In this document: positions 17,639 to 28,130 of the stretch, piece after piece | Layout of the letters: each line of letters starts with the position of its first letter | How positions within the stretch are numbered: position 1 is the stretch's first letter | Source: Symbiodinium natans | Taxonomy: Eukaryota > Sar > Dinophyceae > Suessiales > Symbiodiniaceae | Direction of reading: 5' to 3' | Length of the DNA stretch: 64,000 nucleotides | Assembly: GCA_905221605.1 (NCBI GenBank) | Contig: CAJNDS010002122.1 | Span: forward strand, 199,501-263,500 | Made by a program: the position numbers and the translations under genes | Notes under the pieces: model-generated | Databases searched by the model: none | What the model saw: the letters and a program-made list of their open reading frames with translations, nothing else | Told to the model about the DNA's origin: nothing

Positions 17639-17819
17639 GCGCAGCGGAGCGGGCTTAGCTGGGGCTTCAGGGAAAGTTTTTTGTCAAGGCCAGGCTGTCA
17701 GGGACGTTCAGATTCCTGCGGAGGAGCTAGGCGTTCCGGTGACAGGTGTGTGGGTCACGGTTTAGGGTTTAGGGTTTAGGGTTTAGGGTTTAGGGTTTAG
17801 GGTTTAGAGTTTCAGGGTT

Positions 17820-17920
17820 TCTGGTTGTTCAAGAGCGTGGTATCGCTGCTCCCGAAGAGAATCCTGTTCACCCGCCGGCTAATTCACCAGAGACCGGGTC
17901 AGTAGGGGATAGGATTAGGG
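17820..17920. other. Unique cassette, open and protein-like on both strands
   Basis: Plus reads VVQERGIAAPEENPVHPPAN; minus reads DSLREQRYHALEQPETL after AACAG|G. Probably one exon, strand undecided. Confidence 0.35.
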
Positions 17921-18047
17921 GGACCCTTGGGGAAAAAGACCCTCTGAAGAAGGTCCCTGTTTAAGAGAGCCAGAAGAGGGTTCAGAAGGGGCTCCCTTTA
18001 AGGCCCCCCTTATCCTACCTAGGAGTCAGTCCCTGAAGGACGTATGC

Positions 18048-18173
18048 TCAAGTCAATCCTCGCAGCTGCCCTGCAGAAGCAAATTCTCTCCAGGAAGCCC
18101 TGGCGTGACTCAAGCACAGCGCGAGTCTTCTCCCAATGCCCCTCTTTCTCGTCGTACTTCTTGCAGTCTGCCC
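18048..18173 (-). CDS. Candidate exon, unassigned
   Basis: After GCATGAG|GG the frame reads CKKYDEKEGHWEKTRAVLES and onward, clearly protein-like, through about 18048. Function not recognised. Confidence 0.45.
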   Translation of the reverse strand, partial: GQTARSTTRKRGIGRRLALCLSHARASWREFASAGQLRGLT

Positions 18174-18182
18174 CTCATGCTC

Positions 18183-18242
18183 CCTAAACCCTAAACCCTA
18201 AACCCTAAACCCTAAACCCTAAACCCTAAACCCTAAACCCTA
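18183..18242 (-). repeat. Interstitial telomeric array
   Basis: Eight to nine CCCTAAA units adjoining the exon candidate. Confidence 0.95.
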
Positions 18243-18349
18243 GACCCTATACCCCAACAGGTGGAAGCTCTCATGGTGCCCTCCGCTCCGGCGCCCTCCG
18301 CTCCGGCACCCATTTCAAGAAGCGAAGCTTGGAATGTAGACCTTGGCCT

Positions 18350-18368
18350 CCCCCCCCCCCCCCCCCCC
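18350..18368. repeat. Poly-C tract
   Basis: About 18 consecutive C. Confidence 0.9.
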
Positions 18369-18775
18369 GAGGTTTAGGGTTTAGGGTTTGGGGTTTGGGG
18401 TTTGGGGTTTAGGGTTTAGGGTTTAGGGTCAGGGTTTAGGGTCAGGGTTTAGGGTTTAGGGTTTAGGGTTCAGGGGTTCAGGGTTCAGGGTTCAGGGTTT
18501 AGGGTTTAGGGTTTAGGGTTTAGGGTTTAGCATTTAAAGGTACGAAGCAGAGTTGCAAGCGGCCTAGACGGTGGAAGCTCGAACATTCTAAGAATGCAGT
18601 TCCTAGCTGCGTCTAGGTTTAGGGTTTAGGGTTAAGGTTTTAGGGTTTTTTTGGAGATCAGGCTTTATAGGAATCAGGGCCTACATCGACTCCCCGAAAC
18701 CTAAACCCCTGAACCCTAAATATCCTAAACCCTAAACTCCCTAAACTCCCCTACGGCAGACCCTCAAGCACCCTA

Positions 18776-18840
18776 AACCCTAAACCCTAAACCCTAAACC
18801 CTAAACCCTAAACCCTAAACCCTAAACCCTAAACCCTATA
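18776..18840 (-). repeat. Interstitial telomeric array
   Basis: About 9 CCCTAAA units. Confidence 0.95.
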
Positions 18841-19282
18841 AACCCTAAACCCTCAACCCTAAACCCTACCCTAAACCCTAAACCTCCTGAAGTCCCTGAA
18901 GCTCCCTAAGCCCACGAAGCGCCCCGCCAAACTCCGAACATTCCTGAGCCCACCTAAGCTCACGTAAGCTCCCTACGCCCGCTAAACTTTGTAAACCCCC
19001 TGAAGAGCCCTAAGCCCTAAGCCCTAAACCCCAAACCCTAAACCCTAAACCCTAAACCCTAAACCCTAAACCCTAAACCCTCCCCTCAGCTCCCGAAACT
19101 CCCTGAACCCAGGTGTGCCTGCTGCTCATCTGCCGGCCGGGGCGGCACAGCCACCAGGAGAAGCCGGGCCATGGCCTGGGTTTAGGGTTTAGGGTTTAGG
19201 GTTTAGGGTTTAGGGTTTAGAGGGTTTTGAGGGTTTAGGGTTTAGGGTTTTGAGGGTGTTGAGGGTTTAGAGTTTAGGGTTT

Positions 19283-19414
19283 AGGGTAGTTTAATGAGCG
19301 CTTAGTATGGTTTGGTTCTGAAGCATGGGCCCTTGGATTTTGTAGGGTGTATATGGGGTATATAAGGGGTCCCCATTTTAAGGGCCCATATTCAGGAACC
19401 ATGCAAATACCCTG
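19283..19414. mobile_element. IR-D element, diverged full copy
   Basis: GGGTAGTTTAATGAGCG at left, CATGCAAATACCC at right; internal GCATGGGCCCTTGGATTTTG is the inverse of the internal motif in the other IR-D copies. Confidence 0.6.
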
Positions 19415-19420
19415 CGACTG

Positions 19421-19530
19421 TCTAAGGTTCCAAGTATGGGCCCTTCATCACCCTAAACCCTAAACCCTAAACCCTTGTTATATATCTCCTATACACGCTA
19501 TACAGAATTAGGGCCCATACTTCGGACCTC
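19421..19530. mobile_element. IR-D-related palindrome interrupted by telomeric repeats
   Basis: GGTTCCAAGTATGGGCCCTT and AGGGCCCATACTTCGGACC are inverse arms; three CCCTAAA units at about 19452-19475 sit in the left arm. Confidence 0.6.
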
Positions 19531-20089
19531 AATAAACCCTAACCCTAAACCCTAAACCCTAAACGAGGGTAAGGTCCCATACTCAGGGCCTACGGCTCCA
19601 ACTTTCGAACTTTGGAGATTAAGGGAGGTGAGGGCTAATAGGGTATATAGGTTTGCAGGTGTTTCGGGCGTAGGGAGGGTTTGTAGGGTTTTCCGGGTTT
19701 AGGGTTGTTTGTAGGGTTTGTCGGGTTTAGGGAGCAGGGCTTGTAGGGTTTGTCGGGTTTTTCGGGTTTAGCGAGTTTAGGGAGTTTAGGGATTTTAGGA
19801 CCAAACCGTCCTCCGCGAGCGCCGGTAGCGAGACGAACGATAGTCTAGTAAAACCCTGAACCCTAGACCCCGAAAACACTTTTGGGGTGTAGGGTTTAGT
19901 GTTTAGGATACTTAAAACAACCCCAAACCCCAAACCCCAAACCCAAACCCCTAACCCCTAAACCCTAAACCTTAACACCCCCCCCCCCCCCCATAAATGC
20001 CTAAACCCTAACTGAATCCTAGAGTTTAGGATTGAAGGTTTAGGGTTTAGGGTTTAGGGTTTCGAACCCTTGAGGTGTGGGAAGGTATG

Positions 20090-21358
20090 GGGGTGTCAGG
20101 CTTTTGGGTTGTTTAAGACCTCAATCAGCGTGGGTCCTATGGGGCTACTCATCCAGCCACCCCAGGCCCTACTGCGTTCATGACCTTCATAACCCCCAAA
20201 GCCCTAAACCCCAAATCGTACAGCACACATCCCCCCCAAACCCCCAAACACCTAATTTACCTGTGAGCCCTGTACCCTAACAAAATGACCTCTACAGCTG
20301 CAAAACCCTATCCCGCTACCCCCCAAACCCCCAAAAAACCCCTAAACCCTAAACCCTAGACCCTAGACCCTAAACCCTAAAACCTAAACCCTAAACCCGA
20401 AACCCTAAACCCCGTCCATCGTCAAGATCCGGACTTGCAAGATCAGCTGCGACGTGGCTGAATGCTTCTGCCGGCCTGGCACGACCGGCCTACTTGGAGG
20501 TTCAGGGTACTTGGGTTTAGGGTTTAGGGTTCAGGGTTTAGGGTTTAGGGTTATTATCCAATTTGAGCTGTACTTATTTCCCACTTATTAGCCCCCTTAA
20601 GTGCCCTAATAGGTTACAAGTACAGTGACAAGTACAGTTAAAAGTTGGCGAAGAAGTACCCATGAACCTCCAAGTAAGGGGCGCGCTCCTGCATGGTGAT
20701 GCAAACCGGGACTACTCTGACCCTGTCGAAAACCCAAGCTCTTCAAGCACAGCTTTAATCGCCCGTTCCCACGTAGCCGGGGGGGCCCTCTTGCCGCAAC
20801 CCTAAACCCTAAACCCTAAACCCTAAACCCTAACCCTAAACCCTAAACCCTAAACCCTGAACCCCAGGCATCTCGTGAGAAGTCCAACAGCACCTGGACA
20901 CATCGAGTCATAGGCAAAGACAATGGGGAATTGGCATCTGCGCTCCAAGCATTGTCGCGGGAGAAATTGCTGATGTACTCCATCCCTAAACCCTAAACCC
21001 TACACCCTAAACCCCAGGGGTCTCGCAGTTCGCGCAGTCCGCGACCTTCAGCATCGAAGCACTTTGGCATTTTAATGAGGCTACGGTGGCTTTGCATACG
21101 CGAGTTGAGTGCCTCTTCTGCGAGATCGAACGCCTTCACCGACAAGAGGGCGGATCCGGCTTTCAATCCTCCCCACTGGCTCCACTCAGTTGCAGGGATC
21201 GTCTCTTGTATGACACCCACTCCCCCGGCTTTCATGTGTCGTATGAAGGCACCTTCTGGGGTACCTCCACACCTGAAGATTCCGTCTTGTGCAAACTTGC
21301 AGGCCGCTTCTGCATGACCATTCTTTCCAGCGCATCCAAAGACGATTGCGTCGAACAT
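20090..21358 (-). CDS. Unassigned multi-exon gene F with telomeric-repeat introns
   Basis: Exons 21013-21358 (ATG at 21358), 20894-20985, 20722-20801 and 20411-20489, perhaps 20120-20200. Phases close across all four (346, 92, 80 and 79 nt). Intron 1 (20986-21012) is 27 nt, GTTTAG...TTTAG, nearly pure telomeric repeat. Intron 2 has a canonical CAG|GTGCTG donor and TTTAG|G acceptor. Intron 3 (20490-20721) contains a whole IR-A element whose terminus CCAAGTAG supplies the acceptor; exon 4 ends at a GTTTAG donor. Product begins MFDAIVFGCAGKNGHAEAAC; later parts include MEYISNFSRDNAW and PATWERAIKAVLEELGFSTG. No domain recognised. The 115-codon first exon is unlikely to be open by chance. Confidence 0.55.
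20491..20676. mobile_element. IR-A element, copy 5, with telomeric insert, filling a gene F intron
   Basis: TACTTGGAGGTTCAGGGTAC at left, CCCATGAACCTCCAAGTA at right. Five to six TTTAGGG-type units at about 20513-20550 interrupt the left arm. Confidence 0.85.
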
Positions 21359-21627
21359 TCAGCGTCCTGTCGCTGTTTTCATCACCTTCAAGCAGGAACT
21401 CCACGAGTAGTCACCTCTCAACAGGGCGACAGCAGTGTGCTTTCTTTTCATGGGGCACTTTCTTTGTTGCCGCGGGCGGAACAGCGCTCTCAAACCTGAA
21501 AGCGGTGGCATGGCAGTAGAGAAGTTGGTGAAAAAACTCTGGCCTAACCCTAAACCTAACCCCAAAAAAGCAAACCCCAAACCCTAAACCCAAACCCTTC
21601 AAAACCCTAAACCCTAAGCCCTAAGCC

Positions 21628-21725
21628 GGAGGAGTTCAGGGCCCTCGTGGTCTCTTATGCTCTTGAGCCACAAGTCTTGGCCTCAACGTCATCCGAAGTG
21701 GTCCATCTCTTTGAAGGACCAATCC
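21628..21725 (+). CDS. Candidate exon, unassigned
   Basis: Plus frame EFRALVVSYALEPQVLASTS then VVHLFEGPIQR, ending at a possible GC donor (AAAG|GCCTAA). The minus strand is full of stops, which supports plus. Confidence 0.45.
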
Positions 21726-22206
21726 AAAGGCCTAAAACCCTAAACCCCAAACCCTAAACCCCAAACCCGAAACGGGATGTGTACCCTAACTCCAGACCTG
21801 AAAAAATCCCTTGCTCCCTTTACCCCTTGAGCTCCTTCCTTAAAGCCTAACCCCCTAAAACCTACTGCCTGGAACCCTAAACCTTTTAGGCCCTGCGCGG
21901 CCCTAAGCCCTAAACCCCTAAAGCCGAAACTTCCCATACCCCAAACCTCCTACCTTCCCCACATTCCCAAAACTCCCTGATTGCCCCAAATTCTCAAACT
22001 CCCTCAGCTCACGAAGTTCCCTTCAAGCCCTGAACCCTAAACCCTGAGCCCTGAACCCTAACCCCTAAACCCTAAACCAGGAGGCCCTCGATGGCCTGAG
22101 CGCCATGTGACGCTCTGCCGCCAGGCCGACAAGAAAGCCTCCAGGCCGCCAGGCCTGGTGGCTTTTCCCCGAAGAGGGCCCTTTATGCCCCTTGATTAAT
22201 CAATAC

Positions 22207-22300
22207 GTTTAGGGTTTAGGGTTTAGGGTTTAGGGTTTAGGGTTTAGGGTTTAGGGTTTAGGGTTAGGGTTTAGGGTTTAGGGTTTAGGGTTTAGGGTCT
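22207..22300 (+). repeat. Interstitial telomeric array
   Basis: About 13 TTTAGGG units. Confidence 0.95.
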
Positions 22301-22532
22301 ACGCCCACTTTCCCCCTTGGTGGGCTTCAGTGCTTTAGGGATTTAGGGTTTAAGGATTTATGGGATGTAGGGCGGTTGAGGCTGTTTAAGGTTTAGGTGA
22401 TGTAGGGTTTAGGGGTTAAAGGATGTATGGTTCAATTGAATTTTCCAGCTTAGGGGATTCTAGGTCATCTTGGTTCCTGGTTTAGGGTCTAGGGGATTTG
22501 AGGTTTAATGTTTAAGAGATGTAGGGCTGAGG

Positions 22533-22641
22533 CCCAAAGAGCCCAATACCCCTTAATTAAGGAATATTTCTTAAATCATATTAAGGATCCCTTTATAATT
22601 TAGGGCATACTCCTTGATTAAGGGGTATTGGGCTCTCTGGG
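22533..22641. mobile_element. IR-C palindromic element, intact copy
   Basis: CCCAAAGAGCCCAATACCCC and GGGGTATTGGGCTCTCTGGG are inverse termini; inside, TTAATTAAGGAATA / TACTCCTTGATTAAGG pair as well. About 109 bp. Confidence 0.85.
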
Positions 22642-23094
22642 TGGTTTTTCTACCACAAAACCCTAAACCCTAAACCCTAAACCCTAAACCCCAAACCCTA
22701 AACCCTAAACCACTTTTCTACAGGGGTCAGATTGAGGGTTTTAGGGTTTAGGGCTTCGGGTTAAGGATCTTGGCCTTGGGGTGAAAGTCCAAGGTGTCAG
22801 GTTGCTTGACGGATTTTAAAGAGGTTTAGGGTTTAGGGGTTTAAGGGTTTAGGGTTTAGGGCTTAAAGTTTTGGGGTTTCGGGAGCTTAGGGTTTAGGGT
22901 TTTGGGGTTTCGGGAGCTTAGGATTTAGGGTTTTGTGGTCTAGGGAGTTTCGGGTTGAGCACACCCCAGGTTTCTTGGCACGCGCTCGTCTGACGTGCAC
23001 AGTTGTTTGCGTCCTTGTTATGGGGGTTTAGGGGTTTAGGGTTTAGGGTTTAGGGTTAGGGCCGGTTACGGTTAAGAGGCAACAACAGTGAACA

Positions 23095-23237
23095 GGCTTT
23101 TGGGGAGCCGTCGTGCTCAAGAACACCATGTCGTGCAGCCGCAAAAGCTGAAGTTTGCATGCAACGTTTGTCACTCCAAAGCCCATTTGGCGATGATTTT
23201 ACGGACGACACACGGCTCAGCAACATGTTCCGTTAAG
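23095..23237 (+). CDS. Candidate terminal exon, unassigned
   Basis: Acceptor AACAGTGAACAG|G, then a 48-codon frame containing RLSLQSPFGDDFTDDTRLSN to TAA at about 23237. A shorter minus frame is also protein-like. Confidence 0.35.
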
Positions 23238-23284
23238 CCTCGAGGACTACAAAAAATCAGGGCGAGGGTTTACGGTTTAAGGAC

Positions 23285-23417
23285 TAAAGCGGGAATCTCA
23301 TACTGTACATGGACCGTAGATCTTTAGCCTTCAGTGAGTCCCCGAAGAAGATCTTCTTGGATAGGAGGAACCGCACCATGGAACGGGAGTCTTCTTTCAT
23401 GGTCGTACGCATGTACA

Positions 23418-23420
<3 letters not shown>
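23285..23420 (-). CDS. Candidate C-terminal exon, unassigned
   Basis: Minus frame with MKEDSRSMVRFLLSKKIFFG, then KDLRSMYSMRFPL and TAG. Its 5' edge meets a poly-G/C tract of about 29 (23421-23449). A GC donor after CTGAAG is an alternative to the stop. Confidence 0.4.

Positions 23421-23449
<29 letters not shown>
23421..23449 (+). repeat. Poly-G tract of about 29
   Basis: Uninterrupted G run. Confidence 0.95.
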
Positions 23450-23451
<2 letters not shown>

Positions 23452-23558
23452 TGCTGTAGCGACTACAGTCAGGGCACTTCTAAGTACTACTTGCATTCTG
23501 CAATGGGTTTAGGGTTTAGGGTCCTTACAAGATTCTGCTTATAACAAGGCCCCTTCAG

Positions 23559-23630
23559 GCCGGAGATGACCGATGTGACACGATGCTCACCTAAGACCAA
23601 GGACTTTGGGGCCTACATCAACCCGAAAGG
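23559..23630 (+). CDS. Candidate exon, unassigned
   Basis: CCCCTTCAG|G acceptor, then PEMTDVTRCSPKTKDFGAYI and NPKG before GTATGG. The DFGAYI motif recalls S1-type RNA-binding folds, but it is too short to assign. Confidence 0.35.
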
Positions 23631-23833
23631 AGTATGGGTTTAGGGCTTAGGGTTTAGGGTTTAGGGTTTAGAGTATGGTCCAATCCTTCTTTTTGAACCT
23701 GTCCTAACCAGGATGGGCTAGTAGGCCCTCTAATCCCCATAATCAACCCTCTAAAGGGCCTTTTGAAGGGGTTCGAGGGTAGAATAGCCCGTCCTGGAAG
23801 CTACAAACCTTGCTATGTTGCGGCTCATGTTCT

Positions 23834-23970
23834 GCTTGGAGGTTCATGGGTACTTATAACCACAGTTATAAGTCTACTTATAACCTACTTAGGGGACTTA
23901 GGGGACTTAGGGGGCTATAACTTATAAGTACAGTTATCATTCGGGTTATAAGTGCCCTGAACCTCCAAGT
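23834..23970. mobile_element. IR-A element, copy 6
   Basis: CTTGGAGGTTCATGGGTACT and CCCTGAACCTCCAAG termini; arms pair along most of the length. Confidence 0.85.
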
Positions 23971-24086
23971 GTCCTAACTGACCTGGACCGTGCGCCACAA
24001 GGAACGCTGCGCCGTTGTCAATCCGTTACGACACCGGAAGCAGGCCAAGCCCTGAAGCACATAGGGTTTAGGGTTTAGGGTTTAGG

Positions 24087-24236
24087 GTTGCCGTGGAATC
24101 AGCCGCAGCAGCCATGCATGTTGAAGAGGCGGAAGGCTTGAGCCCAATCTCCAATAATGACATATTTTCAGCCTTGAGTTTCGCACGAAACATGTGTCAG
24201 GGCTTCATGACTTACAACTTCAGGGCTCAACACCCG
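24087..24236 (+). CDS. Candidate exon, unassigned
   Basis: After a TTTAG|G acceptor of telomeric origin the plus frame reads VAVESAAAAMHVEEAEGLSP, then FSALSFARNMCQGFMTYNFR. Convincing 49-codon open frame; function unknown. Confidence 0.5.
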
Positions 24237-24851
24237 AAACCTAGATCCTAACCTTAGAGCCAAACCATTTGGACAAAATCATGGAGCACAGAAATACGGC
24301 CCTTAGTCCAAAATGCAAATCGACCTTCTGGACTTAATTCTGGAACCACGACCTTGTTGCGGATGGAAAACAGTCTACACAACATGCTTGGTAGCCCAGT
24401 ACTCAGCCTTGAACCCTGAACCCTAAACCCCTAACCCTAAAACCCTACCCCGTCCACCCCAACCACAGGGGGACCGTGGAATACCATACCATCGGGCTGG
24501 GGCGGAGTGGGGGCGAACTGGGCAAAACTGCACCATACTTTTGGAGTCCTCTTGTGTTTAGGGATTAGGGTTTCGAGGACCCCTAAACCCAAAATCCTAA
24601 ACAGGCTTGGGGTTTGGGGCGTTGCTTGGGTTGGGTTGCAGGCTTGGAGTTGCGCAAGGGGAGGTCAGTATCCATGCACCCTAAAACACGAAGCCCTGTA
24701 GAATTTAGGGTGTAGGGGTTAGCACCCTAAACCCTAAACCCTAAACCCTAAACCCTAAACCCTAAACCCTAAACCCTAAACCCTAAACCCAGAAGGGGCT
24801 TAGGGTTTCGGGAACCCGAAACCCCTGCACCCCCCAGGCTGGGCAGCTTAC

Positions 24852-24886
24852 CACTTCTTGAAGATCAACTCCCACAGCCTGGCGTA
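24852..24886 (-). CDS. Candidate short exon with strong donor
   Basis: CTCCAAG|TAC acceptor; reads YARLWELIFKKW to donor GTG|GTAAGC. Confidence 0.4.
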
Positions 24887-24901
24887 CTTGGAGTAAATTT
24901 A

Positions 24902-24990
24902 GGGTTTAGGTTGGGGTTTAGGGTTTAGGGTTTAGGGTTTAGGGTTTAGGGTTTAGGGTTTAGGGTTTAGGGTTTAGGGTTTAGGGTTTA
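24902..24990 (+). repeat. Interstitial telomeric array truncating an IR-A element
   Basis: About 12 TTTAGGG units ending exactly at GGTTCATGG of IR-A copy 7. Confidence 0.95.
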
Positions 24991-25124
24991 GGTTCATGGT
25001 ATTTCTTAACCCAATTAGAACTGTACCTATATCCCAATTACAACCATGTTCGGGCACTTAAGGGGCTTACAACTGGGTTATAAGTACAGTTACGACTGGG
25101 TTGTAAGTACCATGAACCTCCAAG
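24991..25124. mobile_element. IR-A element, copy 7, left end lost to telomeric repeats
   Basis: Starts at GGTTCATGGTATTTCTTAAC directly after TTTAGGGTTTA; right end CATGAACCTCCAAG intact. Confidence 0.85.
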
Positions 25125-25427
25125 CACCCAAGCTCAGTGCTGGAATAGGCCTGACTTGGGTTTTCGGGGTAGTTTTCTTCCCCCCCCCTAAACCCTAAAC
25201 AACAAACCCTAAACCCGAAACTCCAAACCCTAAACCCTGAGTTTAAGGCTTAGGATTCAGAATCTCTGTGGGCCTTGAGATCTTGGTAGCGTAAGACCCA
25301 CCCTAAACCCTCAAACTAAGCATTGTCTCTTGCTAAGCCTGGGCGTGCAGGATTTAGGGATCAGGGCCTCGTTGTAGCACGAAGCCCTATGCCCCAAACC
25401 CTTCTAACGCGTGCAGGCTTGACCCAC

Positions 25428-25482
25428 CGGTCTGCCCCACCAGGTCGTGTAGAACCTCCGGCGAAAGGGATGCGGAGTAGAT
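25428..25482 (-). CDS. Candidate exon with both splice sites
   Basis: Acceptor TTGTCCTCGCACAG|A and donor ACCG|GTGGGT enclose IYSASLSPEVLHDLVGQT. Unassigned. Confidence 0.5.
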
Positions 25483-25861
25483 CTGTGCGAGGACAAGTGT
25501 AGGGTTTAGGGTTTAGGGTTCAGGGTTCAGGGTTTCGGGTTTAGGGTTTAGGGGCACCTGGATGAGAGCATGCTGGCGCTTTGACAGTCCACTGAGGCAA
25601 TTTGGGTTCAGGGCTTGGGGTTTAGGGTAGAAGGCTCGATACCCTAAAGCCTGAGATGGTCATGGAGGGTCAAGGGTTCAGGTTTTGGGGGTAGAGTATA
25701 AGGAGTCAAGGGCTGAGGCTTTAGGGTTCAGGGGTTCGAGCAGCTAGACAAAGAGCCGAGCTGGGTATTCCCCAACCTTCCCTGCCCTAAACAACCTTGT
25801 GAAACCTGGCATGGATGTAGGCCTTGGGGCTGAAAAAGGTTCAGGGTTTAGGGCTTAAGGC

Positions 25862-25954
25862 CTAAGAGTCTTATAAGAAGGAAGTGTACTGCAACAGCCG
25901 AATAATCTACGAGCAGCTCTGCATGTGCAATTGTGGCCGCTGCTGGGCATGTGC
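25862..25954 (+). CDS. Candidate Cys-rich exon
   Basis: Reads SYKKEVYCNSRIIYEQLCMC then NCGRCWAC up to donor TGC|GTAAGA (or a TAA just beyond). The cysteine pattern (CMCNCGRCWAC) suggests metal binding; family unknown. A second plus cassette at 26093-26200 (GWICDDYEEPSSSLATHWNP) may follow it. Confidence 0.45.
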
Positions 25955-26339
25955 GTAAGAATCCAAAAAACCAGAACCCTTAACCCTACAACACCCTAGT
26001 CCCGAAACCCCAAAACCCTAAACCCTAGACCCCGAAACCCTAAACCCTAAACCCTAAACCCTAAACCCTAAACCCGAAACAAAGGCAGGGCTGGATCTGC
26101 GACGACTATGAAGAACCATCATCCAGTCTTGCTACACATTGGAACCCAGTGCTGTCAGCCATTGCAAGGACTCGAACACAGACTCCAAGGGCTACAGTAG
26201 GGTTTAGGGTTTAGGGATTAGGGTTTCGGTTTTAGGGTTTGGGCTTCCGGGTTTTGGGTTTTAGATTAGTTTGGGTTTAGGGTTTAGGGTTTAGGGTTTC
26301 GGGTTTAGGGTTTGGGCTTCCGGGTTTTGGGCTTTAGAT

Positions 26340-26507
26340 TAGTTAGGGTTTAGGGTTTAGGGTTTAGGGTTTAGGGTTTAGGGTTTAGGGTTTAGGGTTT
26401 AGGGTTTAGGGTTTAGGGTTTAGGGTTTAGGGTTTAGGGTTTAGGGTTTAGGGTTTAGGGTTTAGGGTTTAGGTTAGGGTTTAGGGTTTAGGGTTTAGGG
26501 TTTAGAG
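26340..26507 (+). repeat. Long interstitial telomeric array
   Basis: About 24 units. Confidence 0.97.
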
Positions 26508-26554
26508 GATCCCCCCCCCCCTCCCCCCCCGGACCCCCCTCCAACCCTAAACCC

Positions 26555-26625
26555 GAGACCAGCCTCGAACCCTTCCACCAGGGAAGCCAAGCGCTCTGCC
26601 ATTGCCAGTGCCTCCGTGAAGGGGT
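26555..26625 (-). other. tRNA-like relic or SINE head
   Basis: Minus strand contains TGGCAGAGCGCTTGGC (A-box/D-arm-like) and GAAGGGTTCGAGGC (B-box-like). The region between is too short for a full anticodon and variable arm, so a functional tRNA is unlikely. Confidence 0.35.
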
Positions 26626-26639
26626 CTGAGGTTAGGGCT

Positions 26640-26985
26640 TAGGGTTTAGGGTTTGAGGGCGTTTAGGGTTTAGGGTTTAGGGCGTTTAGGGTTTAGGGTT
26701 TAGGGCGTTTAGGGTTTAGGGCGTTTAGGGTTTAAGGTTTAGGGCGTTTAGGGTTTAAGGTTTGAGGGCGTTTAGGGTTTAAGGTTTAGGGCGTTTAGGG
26801 TTTAAGGTTTGAGGGCGTTTAGGGTTTAAGGTTTAGGGCGTTTTTTAGGGTTTCGGGCGTTTAGGGTTTAAGGTTTAGGGCTTAGGGGGTTTAGGGTTTA
26901 AGGTTTAGGGATTAGGGTCAGGGCGGGTTTAGGGTTTAGGGCGTTTAGGGTTTGGGCGTTTCGGGTTTAGGGTTTAGGGGAGGGC
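26640..26985 (+). repeat. Higher-order telomere-like repeat with GCG spacer
   Basis: Composite unit (GGGCG)TTTAGGGTTTAAGGTTTA repeated about 12 times with small variations. Confidence 0.9.
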
Positions 26986-27294
26986 GGGCGGCAAGGCGTT
27001 ATAGAGTTTTTTTAAGGTGCACTCTGCAAAATCAGCAATTGTTTATTGTGCAACTTGAGGGAATCTGCTCTACGTAGGGCTTGGCTTTAAGGGTTTAGGG
27101 TTTAGGTTAGGGGTTGAAAAACGACCCCAGGAAACGATGCGACCCCTTTCCTGTATTCTCGGGGAGGGGGTGGGGAACCCCCCCCCTCCCCGTTCATCAG
27201 ATCCTCGGATTAGTGCGGACAGGGACTATATAGGCAATGTGTAAGGAACCTTAAACCCTAAACCCTAAACTATCAAAGGTATCCAGTCGTAAAC

Positions 27295-27356
27295 CGGCAC
27301 TGCTCAGGGGCGGGTGCGTTGCGCTCGCGGTGCTCCGGCCAGCGCTTGAAGAAGAC
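27295..27356 (-). CDS. Candidate exon with both splice sites
   Basis: Acceptor CACATTGCCAG|G; reads VFFKRWPEHRERNAPAPEQC to donor CCG|GTTTACG. Unassigned. Confidence 0.45.
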
Positions 27357-27383
27357 CTGGCAATGTGAAGTACGATTCAGGGC

Positions 27384-27524
27384 GTTTTTAACCCAATTGT
27401 AAGCGTAGTTAAGACTTACTTATAAGCTCTCAAGTGCCCGAATATGGTTCAAATTATATTTTTCCCAATTACAGTATAAGTGCAGTTTTTTTTTTGGTTA
27501 CTGAGTACCATGAACCTCCAAGTA
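27384..27524. mobile_element. IR-A element, copy 8, left terminus lost
   Basis: Right end GAGTACCATGAACCTCCAAG intact; an internal poly-T of about 11 interrupts the right arm. Confidence 0.75.
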
Positions 27525-27604
27525 CAAGTAGGGTCAGGGTTTGGGGTTGTTACCGGCAGTACCCCTGAAGGGCCACCCTCTGTCGCTTTATAAACATAAA
27601 ATGT

Positions 27605-27650
27605 ATACACACACACACACAGAGACACTCACACACACACACAGAGACAC
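27605..27650 (+). repeat. (AC)n microsatellite
   Basis: ACACAC tracts interrupted by AGAGACACTC. Confidence 0.95.
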
Positions 27651-27849
27651 CATCAACCATGCAAACTGACCAAACACTGTCAGAGTCCTAAACGCCAAAC
27701 CCTAAATCCCAAACTGTTGTACAGCCCTCGCTTAGGGTTTAGGGTTTAGGGTTTAATGTTTAGGGTTGATGCCCCTCCTCCCCCCCACCCCCCCCCCGGA
27801 GACATGAAGTCGGCACGCTCGTGAGTTCAGAAGTTTGGCACTTGCTTGG

Positions 27850-28005
27850 AAGATCGGGGGACTTAGTATGTTGAAGTACCCTAAAATTGGGGGCCCTATG
27901 TGGAGGTTTCCGAAAATAAGGGACCCCTGAGATAGGCCCCAAACAGTAGGATTCCACTATAAGAGGTAGCCCTAATATCGTAAACCCCTATTTGGTGTTC
28001 TCCCA
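27850..28005. mobile_element. IR-F dispersed element
   Basis: GTTTCCGAAAATAAGGGACC and AGTAGGATTCCACTATAAGA segments recur in diverged form at 52985-53130, 50800-50945 and 46555-46640. Confidence 0.45.
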
Positions 28006-28130
28006 CTCAATACTGCAACCTACTTTATAGCTAAGTTCACCCCTTCATCCATGTAATAAGGATTGCCGACCCAAGCGGCGCACCAAGAATTCTCCTGGTC
28101 TAAGGCTTGAAAAACTTACCTGTAGCTCTC

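Noticed and set aside
20993-21358. PPR protein for gene F exon 1
   Set aside because: CAGKNGHAEAACKF resembles one PPR helix, but no second repeat with 35-residue spacing follows.
26555-26625. Functional tRNA gene
   Set aside because: A/B-box-like motifs are too close together and no acceptor stem pairs.
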